From Vibrio echinoideorum (lineage in GTDB: Bacteria > Pseudomonadota > Gammaproteobacteria > Enterobacterales > Vibrionaceae), in assembly GCF_024347455.1 (NCBI RefSeq), contig NZ_AP025483.1, positions 1,798,001 through 1,862,000 on the forward strand: 64,000 bases of DNA, read 5' to 3'. The notes under the pieces were generated by a model. It did no database searches. It was given only the letters and a program-made list of their open reading frames with translations, and was not told the origin of the DNA. Shown one piece after another: positions 17,837-26,568 of the stretch. Position 1 is the stretch's first letter, and the number at the start of each line of letters is the position of its first letter. Both the position numbers and the translations under genes were made by a program.

Positions 17837-17901
17837 TGCTAATCTAGTTGCTTATAAAGTAACGAATCGGCAGTCAGCATTTTATTTATACAAGGCTTAT
17901 T

Positions 17902-19125
17902 ATGGAATTTGAAAACAACGTCTTACACCTTGGGTCATTCTTCGCAGTGACCATGGGTATCGTGGTGCTATTTATCGGACGAAGGCTTAATCAAGTCATC
18001 GGATTTTTGAAAGAATTCAGCATTCCTGAACCCGTTTCAGGCGGAATTTTAGCGTCGTTGTTGTTTGCTGGCCTTTACGCGACCACTTCAATTGAAGTCC
18101 AATTTGATCTGTTTGCTCGCGATGTATTATTGGTCTACTTTTTTACCACCATCGGTATCAACTCAAGTTTGAAAGACCTGTTTAAAGGCGGTAAACCGTT
18201 AGTGATTCTACTCGCGATCACCATCTTTTTTATGATTATGCAAAACATCGTCGGTATCTCTGTCGCCTCTATGTTTGGTTTAGAGCCTGTCTTTGGTTTG
18301 TTAAGCGGCAGTATTTCACTTATTGGCGGTCACGGAACGGCTATCGCCTGGGCACCAAAGGTCGCAGAAGAGTTTGGGTTGGAAAGCGCAATGGAGATTG
18401 GTATCGCCAGCGCCACGTTTGGGCTTATCTTAGCCAGTTTAATGGGTGGTCCGATTGCTAAGTTTCTTATTAATCGCCACAACCTTAAACCTGCTGAAGG
18501 CCAAGACATTTCAGTGAATTCAAATGAGAGTAAGCAAAAGCAAGAATTGACGTCATTTCAATTTCTAGATGCTGTCTTAGCTATCCATATTTGTGTCATT
18601 GTCGGTGCTTTGCTGAATGAATTGATCAGCCAAACAGGATTACAGCTTCCATTGTTCGTATCGTGTTTGTTTGCGGGTATCGTGATCACCAACTTGATGC
18701 CAGATTCATACCCAAGAATATCTGGGACGAAATGGCCTACGCGCTCTCCTGCTATCGACCTAATTGCAGAAATATCTCTAGGTACATTTTTGGCGATGTC
18801 GTTAATGAGCATGCAACTTTGGACACTCATCGACTTAGCAGGCCCAATATTCGCAATACTGGCAATGCAGCTTTTATTAGCGGTAATCATCAATATCTTC
18901 ATTGTATTCCCATCCATGGGGAAAACGTATGACGCCGCCGTAGTGTGTGCAGGCTTTGGCGGGATATCTTTGGGTTCAACACCAACCGCAATGGCAAACA
19001 TGTCGGCAGTAAGTCAAAAGTATGGACACTCTGCACAAGCCTTCATCATCGTGCCGTTGGTATGTGCGTTCTTCATTGATTTAGCGAACGCCCTTATTAT
19101 TCCTTACTTCATGAGAATGATGTAG
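17902..19125 (+). CDS. gltS: sodium/glutamate symporter GltS
   Basis: 407 aa integral membrane protein with about ten or more hydrophobic segments in two repeats. The conserved loops GGHGTAIAWAP (about 147-157) and GFGGISLGSTPTAMANM (about 352-368), and the N-terminal segment with IPEPVSGGI, are the family signature. It imports glutamate with Na+. A terminator follows at 19156-19190. It appears to be a single-gene transcript, starting 65 nt after the patatin gene. Confidence 0.92.
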   Translation: MEFENNVLHLGSFFAVTMGIVVLFIGRRLNQVIGFLKEFSIPEPVSGGILASLLFAGLYATTSIEVQFDLFARDVLLVYFFTTIGINSSLKDLFKGGKPLVILLAITIFFMIMQNIVGISVASMFGLEPVFGLLSGSISLIGGHGTAIAWAPKVAEEFGLESAMEIGIASATFGLILASLMGGPIAKFLINRHNLKPAEGQDISVNSNESKQKQELTSFQFLDAVLAIHICVIVGALLNELISQTGLQLPLFVSCLFAGIVITNLMPDSYPRISGTKWPTRSPAIDLIAEISLGTFLAMSLMSMQLWTLIDLAGPIFAILAMQLLLAVIINIFIVFPSMGKTYDAAVVCAGFGGISLGSTPTAMANMSAVSQKYGHSAQAFIIVPLVCAFFIDLANALIIPYFMRMM

Positions 19126-19155
19126 TTAGCCTTTTTCTGGACAAGATAGCCCAAC

Positions 19156-19190
19156 AAAAAGAGCCACTCATATAGAGCGGCTCTTTTTTT
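19156..19190. terminator. Rho-independent terminator after gltS
   Basis: AAAGAGCC/GGCTCTTT with CTC/GAG extending the stem around one A-C mismatch, a 4-base ATAT loop, then T7 on the plus strand. The A-run on the left can also serve the converging gene at 19249. Confidence 0.9.
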
Positions 19191-19248
19191 ATTCATTATT
19201 TATCTGTTATCACTAGCTTTTATGGTTCACAAGCTACCAGCAAAAGCC

Positions 19249-19698
19249 TTATTTTATTGCTATAGAAATCTCGACTTCGGTTTCGCCTTTGTAGAATTCA
19301 AAATCCGTCGTGTAGGTTCGAGTATGTGGGCAATCCTGCGCATTGAAATACGCCCATACTTCGCCCCATAAATCGATAACCGCTTGCGGCAATTCACCGT
19401 CAGCGGAGAACGTTAGGTACTTACCGGCTTCAATTTCGGTTTCAACTAGGTCATCTAAATTGTTATCCGTTAGTGCATTGGTACACGCGATAACATCAAA
19501 CTCACCAGTAAAATCCGATTCGTAATTGGTGTAGACACCATACACCTTTGAATCTGGTGTAAGTTTAGGAAAAGCTTGGTCGAAAAACCCTTGCCACAGT
19601 TGACCTATTTTCGCTTTAGCTGGGTCAATCTCATCGGTATTAGTGGTTCTTACTGAAAACCCATACGCCTTTACGGCTTCAATCGTTTCTACTTTCAT
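19249..19698 (-). CDS. GyrI-like/AraC effector-binding domain protein
   Basis: 149 aa, a stand-alone SOUL/GyrI-like (effector-binding) domain: the N-terminal VKAYGFSVRTTN, central VYGVYTNYESDFTGEFDV and C-terminal FEFYKGETEVEISIAIK match the usual strand pattern. Such proteins bind small hydrophobic molecules or, as GyrI, DNA gyrase. No DNA-binding domain is attached, so it is not a complete regulator. The ligand is unknown. It starts 48 nt after the small zinc-ribbon gene. Confidence 0.75.
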   Translation of the reverse strand: MKVETIEAVKAYGFSVRTTNTDEIDPAKAKIGQLWQGFFDQAFPKLTPDSKVYGVYTNYESDFTGEFDVIACTNALTDNNLDDLVETEIEAGKYLTFSADGELPQAVIDLWGEVWAYFNAQDCPHTRTYTTDFEFYKGETEVEISIAIK

Positions 19699-19746
19699 TC
19701 GTTTTCATTCCTAGCCAACGTTAGTTTAAGCATATTAAATCAATAC

Positions 19747-19980
19747 TTAGTCTTCAATCACTTTATGGCCGCACTTCTCACACACAAGATGACGAGAAAA
19801 CTCATCCATTGACGCGATAAACGGGCCAAGGAACCAACCTTTAACCACTCCCGCCCAAAACTCGTGTCGCTTTTGGTTAGGTTTGTCTGCAAACGCACTC
19901 GTCTTTCTGACCAACACAACAACGTGTTGTGTGTCTTCTCGGCACGCGGTGCAATAGCATTGCTCTATGGTGTTATTCAT
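19747..19980 (-). CDS. small zinc-ribbon protein
   Basis: 77 aa. An N-terminal CYCTACREDTQH (about residues 8-19) and a C-terminal CEKCGHKV provide two CxxC knuckles, separated by a basic/aromatic stretch with WAGVVKGWFLGPF that could be an amphipathic or membrane-touching segment. It shares this layout with the proteins at 25573 and 28277. It starts 8 nt after the Rof-like gene's stop, so the two are co-transcribed. Function unknown. Confidence 0.7.
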   Translation of the reverse strand: MNNTIEQCYCTACREDTQHVVVLVRKTSAFADKPNQKRHEFWAGVVKGWFLGPFIASMDEFSRHLVCEKCGHKVIED

Positions 19981-19988
19981 TTGAAAGC

Positions 19989-20240
19989 CTATGACGTTTT
20001 GAATGAAATCTGCTGAAAATGAGGATTGTCGACACAGACTTCTAGTGTGGAAAGATCAGTGAGTACGACAAGTTGTTCTGCACCTTGAATACTGACCTTA
20101 ATGCACTCTTCACGGCTGTCATTGCGTTGAGTATCTAATCCGACACATTCAATCTGCTCGCCAGACTTCAGCGTTAATTTGATTGGGTATTGGTGCATAC
20201 ACACAATCTCAATATAATCGTAATCGTTGCAACTGATCAT
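19989..20240 (-). CDS. rof: Rof (YaeO)-like Rho-binding antiterminator
   Basis: 83 aa. CNDYDYIEIVCMHQYPIKLTL followed by KSGEQIECVGLDTQ parallels E. coli Rof (CDDYDNLELACQH...LKDGEKLQAKASDL), a small protein that binds Rho and inhibits termination. The start at 20240 is chosen because GGAGG lies 7 nt upstream; an in-frame Met at 20258 would add six residues over the Shine-Dalgarno. Strong identity in the first 25 residues, weaker beyond. Confidence 0.8.
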   Translation of the reverse strand: MISCNDYDYIEIVCMHQYPIKLTLKSGEQIECVGLDTQRNDSREECIKVSIQGAEQLVVLTDLSTLEVCVDNPHFQQISFKTS

Positions 20241-20472
20241 AATACCCCTCCAATTCATCCACCACGCTAATGCGACACGCCATACTATGCAATATGCATA
20301 TAATCAATCATTTACCCAAATCACATTGATGTTTGTCCGCAACTAAACTTATTTCTAAATGTACGTCTAAAGCTACTTGTAAACTTAGCTTAATCCCGCT
20401 TTACCTATTCACGTTTCTTCTACTCACGCCTGCTTAATCTTTCATTGTTAAATAATAATCGAGAACAAAACA

Positions 20473-20838
20473 ATGAAAACCATGAACCATTTACACGTGT
20501 TAGCTTTCTTAGGTCTAGTCGCTTCAATAATGGCGTTTAATGCCAGTGCCGCCTCAGAAATCGATGCGAGCCACTTCGCCAATGGTAAAACCAAATACCG
20601 ACAGCTTTGTCAGGTGTGTCATGGTGACAAGGGTCACGGTGATGGTCCTACAGCCGCTTCATTGCCACACAAGCCCGCTAATATCGCTAATAAACTAGGT
20701 GGCTTTTTTACCAGTCCAAGCTCTGTGGCGGATGACATTTTAGAGGGTAACGTAGAACAAGGTATGCCAGCGTGGAAAGGTATAATTACCAAGCAAAATG
20801 CTCTGGATATTCTGACGTACGTAGAAGCTATCCAATAG
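20473..20838 (+). CDS. cytochrome c, class I-like, periplasmic
   Basis: 121 aa. An N-terminal signal peptide (about 30 residues, ending AFNASAAS) precedes a single haem motif CQVCHGDKGHGDGP (about 49-62) and a distal Met in EQGMPAWKG (about 96-104). This is the pattern of small mono-haem c-type cytochromes that shuttle electrons in the periplasm. The partner enzyme is not visible. It lies upstream of an outer-membrane protein gene in the same direction, about 120 nt apart. Confidence 0.85.
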   Translation: MKTMNHLHVLAFLGLVASIMAFNASAASEIDASHFANGKTKYRQLCQVCHGDKGHGDGPTAASLPHKPANIANKLGGFFTSPSSVADDILEGNVEQGMPAWKGIITKQNALDILTYVEAIQ

Positions 20839-20956
20839 TAAACGCTGTTCCATTCGCCTTTTGAACCGATATATCGGTTAATACTCCTCGTTCTATTGCG
20901 CTATCTATTTGATTGATTACACTCAATTTAATGGATAGTGAATAATACGGAATGTT

Positions 20957-22135
20957 ATGACCTTTAAACCTTTAGCACTAAGTAGCCTGATACTTGTTTC
21001 AACGGCGACACACGCCGTCAGCTTTATCGATGAAATTGATGGTCAACTCGATATGGGAGAATACCTCGCAGAAAATGCCTACGGTTTTCTTCCTGTGCCA
21101 ATTCTAATTACAGAGCCTGCGGTAGGATACGGTGGCGGCTTCACCGGTATCTTCATGCACGAATCTGAAGAGCAAAAAAACACGCGTAAAGAACTTGCTG
21201 AAAAATCACTCGATGGCGGAGCACAACTTTTAACGCCTGCAATTACCGCGGTCGGAGGCTTTGCAACAGAGAATGGCACTTGGATGGCGTTTGTTGGTCA
21301 CAAGCGCAGTTGGAATGAGGATTCAATACGCTACCTTGGTGGATTAGGTTATGGCGATATCAACATGACCTTTTATAGACAAAGCTCTCCGAACGCCTTG
21401 TCTCCACTCGATCCAAACGAAGGTGTTGAGCTAGGACTCAAAGGCATGGGCGGGATACAGAAGCTACAATTTAGAGTACCCGACTCCAAATGGTTACTGG
21501 GGTTTTCTCAACAGTTCTTCGCACCAACACTCTCTCTTAATAATCATCCTAAAGCGCAAGAAATCTTAAACAACATTGGCAACACGTCACCGACCTCTTC
21601 CGGTTTGGGTTTAATCGCTGAATACGACAGCAAGAACAGCTTTCTCAATCCCACGCAAGGCTACAACTATGTCGCGGAATACCTTTGGTTTGGTGATGCG
21701 ATTGGCAGTGATTACACCTATCAAACGTTTAATGTGGAAGGACTGAATTATTGGGAGTTAAACAAGGAGTGGAACTTAGCATTGCGAGGACAGTACAAAT
21801 CATTGTCGACCAATGAACGAGTGCTTTCTCCTCAATATTACCCAGACATTGAACTGAGAGGTATCGCCTGTAATCGTTATCAAGGTGAGCACACCGTCGC
21901 GGCAGAAGTTCAAGTAAGCAAACAATGGACACCACGCTGGTCAACCGCTGTTTTTACGGGAATTGGTTATGCAGGTGACAGCGATAAAGACATGTTTGAT
22001 CAAAGCTCTCACGCGGCTTACGGCGTTGGTTTCCGTTACCTTATCGCAAGACGCTATGGTTTAATTTCGGGGATTGACCTCGCGTTCAGTGAAGAAGATA
22101 CCGCGCTCTATTTTCAAGTTGGCGCAGGTATCTAG
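20957..22135 (+). CDS. outer-membrane beta-barrel, surface-antigen (D15/Omp85-like) type
   Basis: 392 aa with a signal peptide (cleaved after about residue 20, THAVS). The rest shows alternating beta strands, GYGGGFTGIF, YNYVAEYLWFGD and a C-terminal FQVGAGI strand, consistent with a BamA/TamA-like 16-stranded barrel without POTRA domains. Such lone barrels are often annotated as surface-antigen family; function unknown, possibly lipid or protein export. No operon partner is obvious. Confidence 0.75.
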   Translation: MTFKPLALSSLILVSTATHAVSFIDEIDGQLDMGEYLAENAYGFLPVPILITEPAVGYGGGFTGIFMHESEEQKNTRKELAEKSLDGGAQLLTPAITAVGGFATENGTWMAFVGHKRSWNEDSIRYLGGLGYGDINMTFYRQSSPNALSPLDPNEGVELGLKGMGGIQKLQFRVPDSKWLLGFSQQFFAPTLSLNNHPKAQEILNNIGNTSPTSSGLGLIAEYDSKNSFLNPTQGYNYVAEYLWFGDAIGSDYTYQTFNVEGLNYWELNKEWNLALRGQYKSLSTNERVLSPQYYPDIELRGIACNRYQGEHTVAAEVQVSKQWTPRWSTAVFTGIGYAGDSDKDMFDQSSHAAYGVGFRYLIARRYGLISGIDLAFSEEDTALYFQVGAGI

Positions 22136-22183
22136 CTCACGTGCGTTTATTTAGGCGCACTTGTAATTTCAGCGAGCCTGAAT

Positions 22184-22816
22184 TTAAGATTGCGCGAACG
22201 TTTTCCAATATTGGTACAAACCGTCGATATCTGAAGAACACATCAATGGCATCGCGCCTTTGATCTGCTCTTCGCTCCACTCCCACCATTTCATTTCTAA
22301 CAACTGAGCAATTTCAGTTTCATTGAAACGATAACGGATGTGACGCGCTGGGTTTGAACCAACAATCGAGTATGGTGCAACGTCTTTAGTGACTACAGCG
22401 CGGCTCGCGATGATTGCCCCGTCACCGACCTTAACACCGCTCATTATCATGGCTTCGGTGCCAATCCAAACATCGTTACCAATCACGGTATCACCAGAGC
22501 GTTCGAAGCCGTCTATCGCATCTTCAAACTTCTCATCGTCTTGATAGAAGAACGGGAAGGTACTCACCCACTGGTTTTGGTGACCTTGGTTGCCCGCCAT
22601 CATAAACACCGCGCCAGAACCAATTGAGCAATAGCTGCCGATGATCAGCTTATCGATGTCGGTTCTATCCGCTAATAGGTAACGTGCGCAGTCATCAAAA
22701 CTGTGGTTATGGTAGTAACCCGAGTAATAACTGTGCTCGCCCACAATGATGTTTGGGTTGGTCACTTGTTCTTTGAGTGACTTTCCGACAAACGGACTTT
22801 CAAAATAGTTTTTCAT
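22184..22816 (-). CDS. catB: CatB-type chloramphenicol/xenobiotic acetyltransferase
   Basis: 210 aa, the same length as integron CatB enzymes. [54 protein letters not shown] and [15 protein letters not shown] are near-identical to the hexapeptide-repeat CatB family. The catalytic His is in GYYHNHSF. It acetylates chloramphenicol or a related alcohol with acetyl-CoA as a left-handed beta-helix trimer. It is chromosomal, with no attC recognised next to it and no mobile element nearby. It starts 93 nt after the SDR gene's stop. Confidence 0.9.
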   Translation of the reverse strand: MKNYFESPFVGKSLKEQVTNPNIIVGEHSYYSGYYHNHSFDDCARYLLADRTDIDKLIIGSYCSIGSGAVFMMAGNQGHQNQWVSTFPFFYQDDEKFEDAIDGFERSGDTVIGNDVWIGTEAMIMSGVKVGDGAIIASRAVVTKDVAPYSIVGSNPARHIRYRFNETEIAQLLEMKWWEWSEEQIKGAMPLMCSSDIDGLYQYWKTFAQS

Positions 22817-22909
22817 ATTTGTACTCTTAGTTTCGTTCTTTTAGTTAGGTACTTTTGTTGCGTGTTTATGGTTTTTACTGGTTTATCTTAGTGTAAAGAC
22901 CAACGAGCC

Positions 22910-23641
22910 CTATCGCCCGCCCGCAATATCAATGAATGATCCAGTTACATAAGAAGCTTCGTCTGACAGTAACCACGCGATAGAGTTAGCCACTTCCTCT
23001 GGTGTGCCGCCTCGTTGCAGTGGCAGTTGTGAGGCGAGTCTATCTACTCGCCCTGGTTCTCCGCCGTCAGCGTGCATTTCGGTGTAGATACAACCCGGTC
23101 TGACGCCATTGACTCGGATATTACGCGCAGCCAATTCAAGCGATAAGCCTTTAGTCAGTGAGTCCATCGCGCCTTTCGATGCTGCATAATCGACATATTC
23201 AAACGGCGCTCCTGTACGAGAAGCAGCAGATGAGACATTCACGATAGAGCCCGCACCATCAGCTTGTTTGATAAAGGCTTTACTGCATAGGAAGCAGCTA
23301 GACACATTCGATTTCATCACCTTTTCAAAGCGATCTAACTCGATATCTACCAATGCCGATTGGTTAAACAGGATCCCCGCATTATTGACTAAGTGAGTCA
23401 CTGGTCCTAGCTTGTTACGAGCAATCTCGAACAAGGATTTCACATCCGATTCTACAGACACATCCGCTCGCACGCTTATCGCGGTTCCGCCCTGCTCGCG
23501 AATCTCATTAACCAACTCTTCAGCTCTCGATTCGTTGTGTATGAAGTTAACGCATACGGCATAGCCTTTACTGGCCAACAATTTAGACGTCGCTGCGCCA
23601 ATGCCTCGGCTTCCACCTGTTACAATCACTACCTTGTTCAA
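22910..23641 (-). CDS. SDR-family oxidoreductase (YgfF-like)
   Basis: 243 aa. The NAD(P) glycine motif is TGGSRGIG (about 8-15), NNAG lies at about 88-91, the catalytic Ser in SSAASRTG and Tyr-Lys in YVDYAASKG (about 150-158), and PGCIYTEMH follows. Full-length classical short-chain dehydrogenase, likely reducing a ketone or sugar. The neighbouring SnoaL-like gene ends 26 nt before it starts, so they may be co-transcribed. Confidence 0.9.
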   Translation of the reverse strand: MNKVVIVTGGSRGIGAATSKLLASKGYAVCVNFIHNESRAEELVNEIREQGGTAISVRADVSVESDVKSLFEIARNKLGPVTHLVNNAGILFNQSALVDIELDRFEKVMKSNVSSCFLCSKAFIKQADGAGSIVNVSSAASRTGAPFEYVDYAASKGAMDSLTKGLSLELAARNIRVNGVRPGCIYTEMHADGGEPGRVDRLASQLPLQRGGTPEEVANSIAWLLSDEASYVTGSFIDIAGGR

Positions 23642-23667
23642 TGAAACCTCCTAATGCCATTTGTTTG

Positions 23668-24111
23668 TTATAACCTGATTGTTCGATGCACCTGATTGTT
23701 CGATATAAGCTGATTATTCGATACGACCTGGTTGTTCGACACAACCTGAATCCACTGCGATCGCCACGCCGGCGCTTCGAATGGGTCTGGCCAAAACTCA
23801 GTTTGCTTTTGGATTAAACCATCAACGACCGTGTGAAAGGTAATCACTCGATCTTTCAATACACTGTCAGTAACTGAAACGTCTGTTACTACGGTATCAC
23901 CCTCACAGACAATTGAATTGAGCGTGAATTCCCAAACACCATTGGCCGGGTATTCAGAATTGATTGCTATAAAGTTGTCTCGCCCAACCGTCAATTCAGA
24001 CGACTGAGGCCAATAGCCTTCAAAATCTTCCGCTAACCATTCACTCGCCTTTGCAAAGTCATTGGTTCTCATTGCGTCCCAAAAACCTAATACCACGTCT
24101 TTTGATGTCAT
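23668..24111 (-). CDS. SnoaL/NTF2-like protein with repeat-extended C-terminus
   Basis: 147 aa. An NTF2-like fold of about 115 residues (VVLGFWDAMRTNDFAKASEWLAEDFEGYWP and the ITFHTVVDGLIQKQTEFW strand) is followed by a C-tail VVSNNQVVSNNQLISNNQ encoded by 18-bp tandem repeats. The tail is not part of the usual domain and probably arose by slippage. It likely binds a small hydrophobic ligand; no catalytic role can be assigned. Confidence 0.78.
   Translation of the reverse strand: MTSKDVVLGFWDAMRTNDFAKASEWLAEDFEGYWPQSSELTVGRDNFIAINSEYPANGVWEFTLNSIVCEGDTVVTDVSVTDSVLKDRVITFHTVVDGLIQKQTEFWPDPFEAPAWRSQWIQVVSNNQVVSNNQLISNNQVHRTIRL
23671..23742 (-). repeat. 18-bp tandem repeat in the 3' end of the SnoaL-like gene
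   Basis: Four imperfect 18-bp units, plus-strand core CCTGATTGTTCGAT, begin at 23671, 23689, 23707 and 23725. In the coding frame each encodes six residues of the type VVSNNQ. Length differences between strains would change the C-terminus without breaking the frame. Confidence 0.8.
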
Positions 24112-24153
24112 TACTCTTCCTTAAATTAACTAGATTTAATCAAACGATACTGA

Positions 24154-24870
24154 TTAAGCGTATTTGCCAATGATCATTAAAAGATCATCGACACTGTTAG
24201 CAATATAATCGGGCTTAGTTTGCCAGTTTTCTGGTTCAGAACGACTATAACCTGCGGCAACTGCAATCACTTTTGCTTTGTCGCCAAGTGCGGCTTCGAT
24301 ATTGCGAGCAAACTGCGTATCCGCTTCGTGGTCACCGATATACATCAAACAAAGTTCATCGGTTTGAGCTTGCCCAAAGATGCTTTCAACACACTTCATG
24401 CCACCAAATGGATGTGGTTTTTGGTTTCCATTCGATACATCGTCATAGCCGACAACCGATTTAAACAAATCACCAATGCCATAACTGTCTAGTACACCAC
24501 GAATATTCAATTGAGAGTTTTGAGAACAAATACCATGAGGAAGATGAGCGAACCGATTAACCACTGTTTCCAAACCATCAAACAACGAGACTGGTGTTTG
24601 GTTTTTATCTTGATGCTCCGCCCACATTCCACCAGCGATCAACATTTCATCATGCGATAGACCGTAGTAGTCGACATACAAGGCTTGCCAGTTTTTTGCG
24701 CCGTGGTTGGCTTCGTGATAAAGCGCCTCGCTCAACAAATATTTTGGTAAATTATCACCGGACAAATGTGGCGCGACCACAGAGATAATGTCTTTGGTGA
24801 TTGCGATATTTTTCGGAACTGAATTGACCAAGGTTCCATCGTAATCCCACAGGATGGCATCTAACTTCAT
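24154..24870 (-). CDS. HAD-superfamily hydrolase
   Basis: 238 aa. Motif I is LWDYDGTLVNS (about 7-17), with HGICSQNSQ as motif II, a conserved Lys in NQKPHPFG and motif IV MYIGDHEADTQFA. Cap helices lie between motifs I and II. It is probably a phosphoglycolate-phosphatase-like enzyme; the substrate is not readable. It forms part of a leftward cluster with SnoaL and SDR genes, 42 nt apart from the next. Confidence 0.88.
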   Translation of the reverse strand: MKLDAILWDYDGTLVNSVPKNIAITKDIISVVAPHLSGDNLPKYLLSEALYHEANHGAKNWQALYVDYYGLSHDEMLIAGGMWAEHQDKNQTPVSLFDGLETVVNRFAHLPHGICSQNSQLNIRGVLDSYGIGDLFKSVVGYDDVSNGNQKPHPFGGMKCVESIFGQAQTDELCLMYIGDHEADTQFARNIEAALGDKAKVIAVAAGYSRSEPENWQTKPDYIANSVDDLLMIIGKYA

Positions 24871-25135
24871 ACACTATCTCTTTGTTAAAATTGACGATTT
24901 TAATTTATCACTCTAAACCCTATTGAAGGAAATCTTATTGTCTCTAATTTCAAGTTTATTCCAAACCACGCAAAAAATTGAGAAGTTACCAAGCGGCTGA
25001 TCGTTTGGTCACAATCACTAAGCCCTCTTTGCTCACATCATTGCTTTATCAATTGGAATATATGCGTATAATCCCCCGATCTATAACGCTACCCAGCATT
25101 GGAATAGCGTCATCCCAAATTTTAATGAGTACCCA

Positions 25136-25468
25136 ATGTCGAAACTATTTTTCAAAGGCCGTATCGAAACAAGACAGAATCACGTTCTTGCAGGCTACAA
25201 TGTAAACCGCGATGTTAAAGTGGGTACTGAAGAGTCACCAGTTGCGGTAATGGTTCAAACTGAAGCTCGCAAAACAGAAGTTGAAGCTCTAGCAGCAGAC
25301 AACGCTATCTTTGTAAGCATCACGGTTGATGCAGAAAAAGAAGAAAACACGCTGGAATTTGATACGCTTCTAAACAAGCCAAAAACGATGACGTTTGAAA
25401 AAACGCCAAATCGTAACGACCCATGCTCTTGTGGCAGCGGCAAGAAATACAAGAAGTGTTGTGCATAA
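25136..25468 (+). CDS. PBPRA1643-type SEC-C metal-binding protein
   Basis: 110 aa. It ends in a SEC-C motif, NDPCSCGSGKKYKKCCA, which binds one zinc as in SecA C-termini. The N-terminal about 85 residues match a small SWIM/SEC-C family found in Vibrionaceae and Photobacterium (recalled, not searched). Start MSKLFFKG. A strong terminator follows. The role is unknown; the motif often mediates protein contacts. Confidence 0.85.
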   Translation: MSKLFFKGRIETRQNHVLAGYNVNRDVKVGTEESPVAVMVQTEARKTEVEALAADNAIFVSITVDAEKEENTLEFDTLLNKPKTMTFEKTPNRNDPCSCGSGKKYKKCCA

Positions 25469-25515
25469 CGCTTCTCACTCAAACTGCCAATAGCACGATG
25501 AGTTAAGTAATACCT

Positions 25516-25548
25516 GACGGGAAGATCATTGCGGTCTTCCCGTTTTTA
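25516..25548. terminator. Rho-independent terminator
   Basis: GACGGGAAGA/TCTTCCCGT stem with a 9-base loop, then TTTTTATTT on the plus strand, about 48 bases after the SEC-C gene's stop. Confidence 0.9.
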
Positions 25549-25572
25549 TTTGTCTAAGCCAAACTCACAAAC

Positions 25573-25815
25573 TCAGTCTAGGTTGTCTGGTGTATTCAGA
25601 TATGTTCCACATTGGGTACATTTGTAATCACCTGTCGCGCCCGAACCTGTTACACCAAAAGATAGAAGCTCCGATAAAATTCGTTGGAGTAAGCTCGGTT
25701 CTTTATCTTCAGCTTGTGGTGCCTTTTGCACTTGGCTACTGAACATCGTGTACCTATGCAGTGTAAGTTCCTTACAGTTACAGCAGAATGCTCTCGTCCT
25801 CTCACTCCCGTACAT
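25573..25815 (-). CDS. small zinc-ribbon protein
   Basis: 80 aa. Two CxxC knuckles, CCNCKELTLHRY (about 11-22) and CTQCGTYL near the C-terminus, flank a helix-prone linker (EPSLLQRILSELLSFGV). The same knuckle-linker-knuckle layout with C..C...T.H after the first knuckle recurs at 19747 and 28277. Function unknown. It is convergent with the SEC-C gene across the terminator. Confidence 0.65.
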   Translation of the reverse strand: MYGSERTRAFCCNCKELTLHRYTMFSSQVQKAPQAEDKEPSLLQRILSELLSFGVTGSGATGDYKCTQCGTYLNTPDNLD

Positions 25816-25929
25816 ATTGGAGTATTCCTTTAATCATGTTGCTACGTTTTTATAGCTGGTGGTTGTATATTTTGTCGACGCTCGATTTCAAAGACTTTAG
25901 TTCAAATGGGCCATTATTTTTGTTTAAAT

Positions 25930-25985
25930 GAACACATTACAAAATGCCAAGCCTTGAACGTCTACTCATTCAATGTCTACTATTC
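25930..25985 (-). repeat. attC-like remnant
   Basis: On the minus strand ACGTTCAAGGCTTGGCATTTTG resembles the L''-side core of Vibrio attC sites (CTTGGCATTTT) just after the stop of the VOC gene. The opposite side of the site is not recognisable. Confidence 0.4.
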
Positions 25986-26386
25986 AACATCCTGGCAGAA
26001 ACGGAATAGATAGCCATCCGGCGTTTGGACAATGAATTGTTTTTGAGTCGCAATACGTTCACCGCATGGGTAGGATTTAGACTCTAGCGTTAGGTAAATA
26101 GAATCTTTAGATTGAATACAAACTCGTTGATACAACGCATCGATGTTCGATACATCCCATTGAAAATTTACGCCTCGCCCAAATGGTGCTTCTAGCTTAC
26201 CAGTAACCCACTTGCGGCTATCTCCACTAAGCCCTTCTAACATGACATCGACGCCATCCATTGTCAGATAAGCAAATGCTTCTTCTGGGCGCTCATATTT
26301 AACCGAAAACCCCAAGATTTCAACGAAGAATGACTTACTCACTTCTATTCTAAACAATAAAGTTCAGGTACTACTCGTAACGTCAT
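25980..26386 (-). pseudogene. VOC (glyoxalase/bleomycin-resistance) protein, 1-nt frameshift near the start
   Basis: The body (VSKSFFVEILGFSVKYERPEE..., FGRGVNFQWDVSNID, FIVQTPDGYLFRFCQ) is one VOC-domain half of about 125 aa. The natural start appears to be the ATG at 26386, with AAGGA upstream, encoding MTLRVVPELYC, but that frame hits TAG after 13 codons. Adding one T in the TTGTTTAG run restores the frame (…ELYCFRIEVSK). Either the gene is a recent pseudogene or translation uses a TTG at 26357. Two VOC halves usually pair to form the metal site. Confidence 0.6.
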
Positions 26387-26427
26387 GATGTCCTTAATTC
26401 TTGATGATTTACCCAGTCTACTCTATA

Positions 26428-26452
26428 AGAAACCCACCATATTGGGTGGGCT
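26428..26452 (-). terminator. Rho-independent terminator of the DUF302 gene
   Basis: CCCACC/GGTGGG with ATATT between; on the minus strand followed by TTTCTTAT. Located about 120 bases after the DUF302 stop. The 26453-26568 stretch between them also holds imperfect 15-bp repeats of the ATCGTATCAAAC type. Confidence 0.75.
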
Positions 26453-26568
26453 TCATCGTTCATGCCTTGTCTGTACGGTTCAACCAAATGACTTGGTACA
26501 ACATTGTATTAAACATAATCGTATCAAACAGAATCGTGTTGAACGAAGTGTCAGATCCGACACCGTAG

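Noticed and set aside
23671..23742. CRISPR-like repeat in the SnoaL gene
   Set aside because: Contiguous in-frame coding repeats without spacers.
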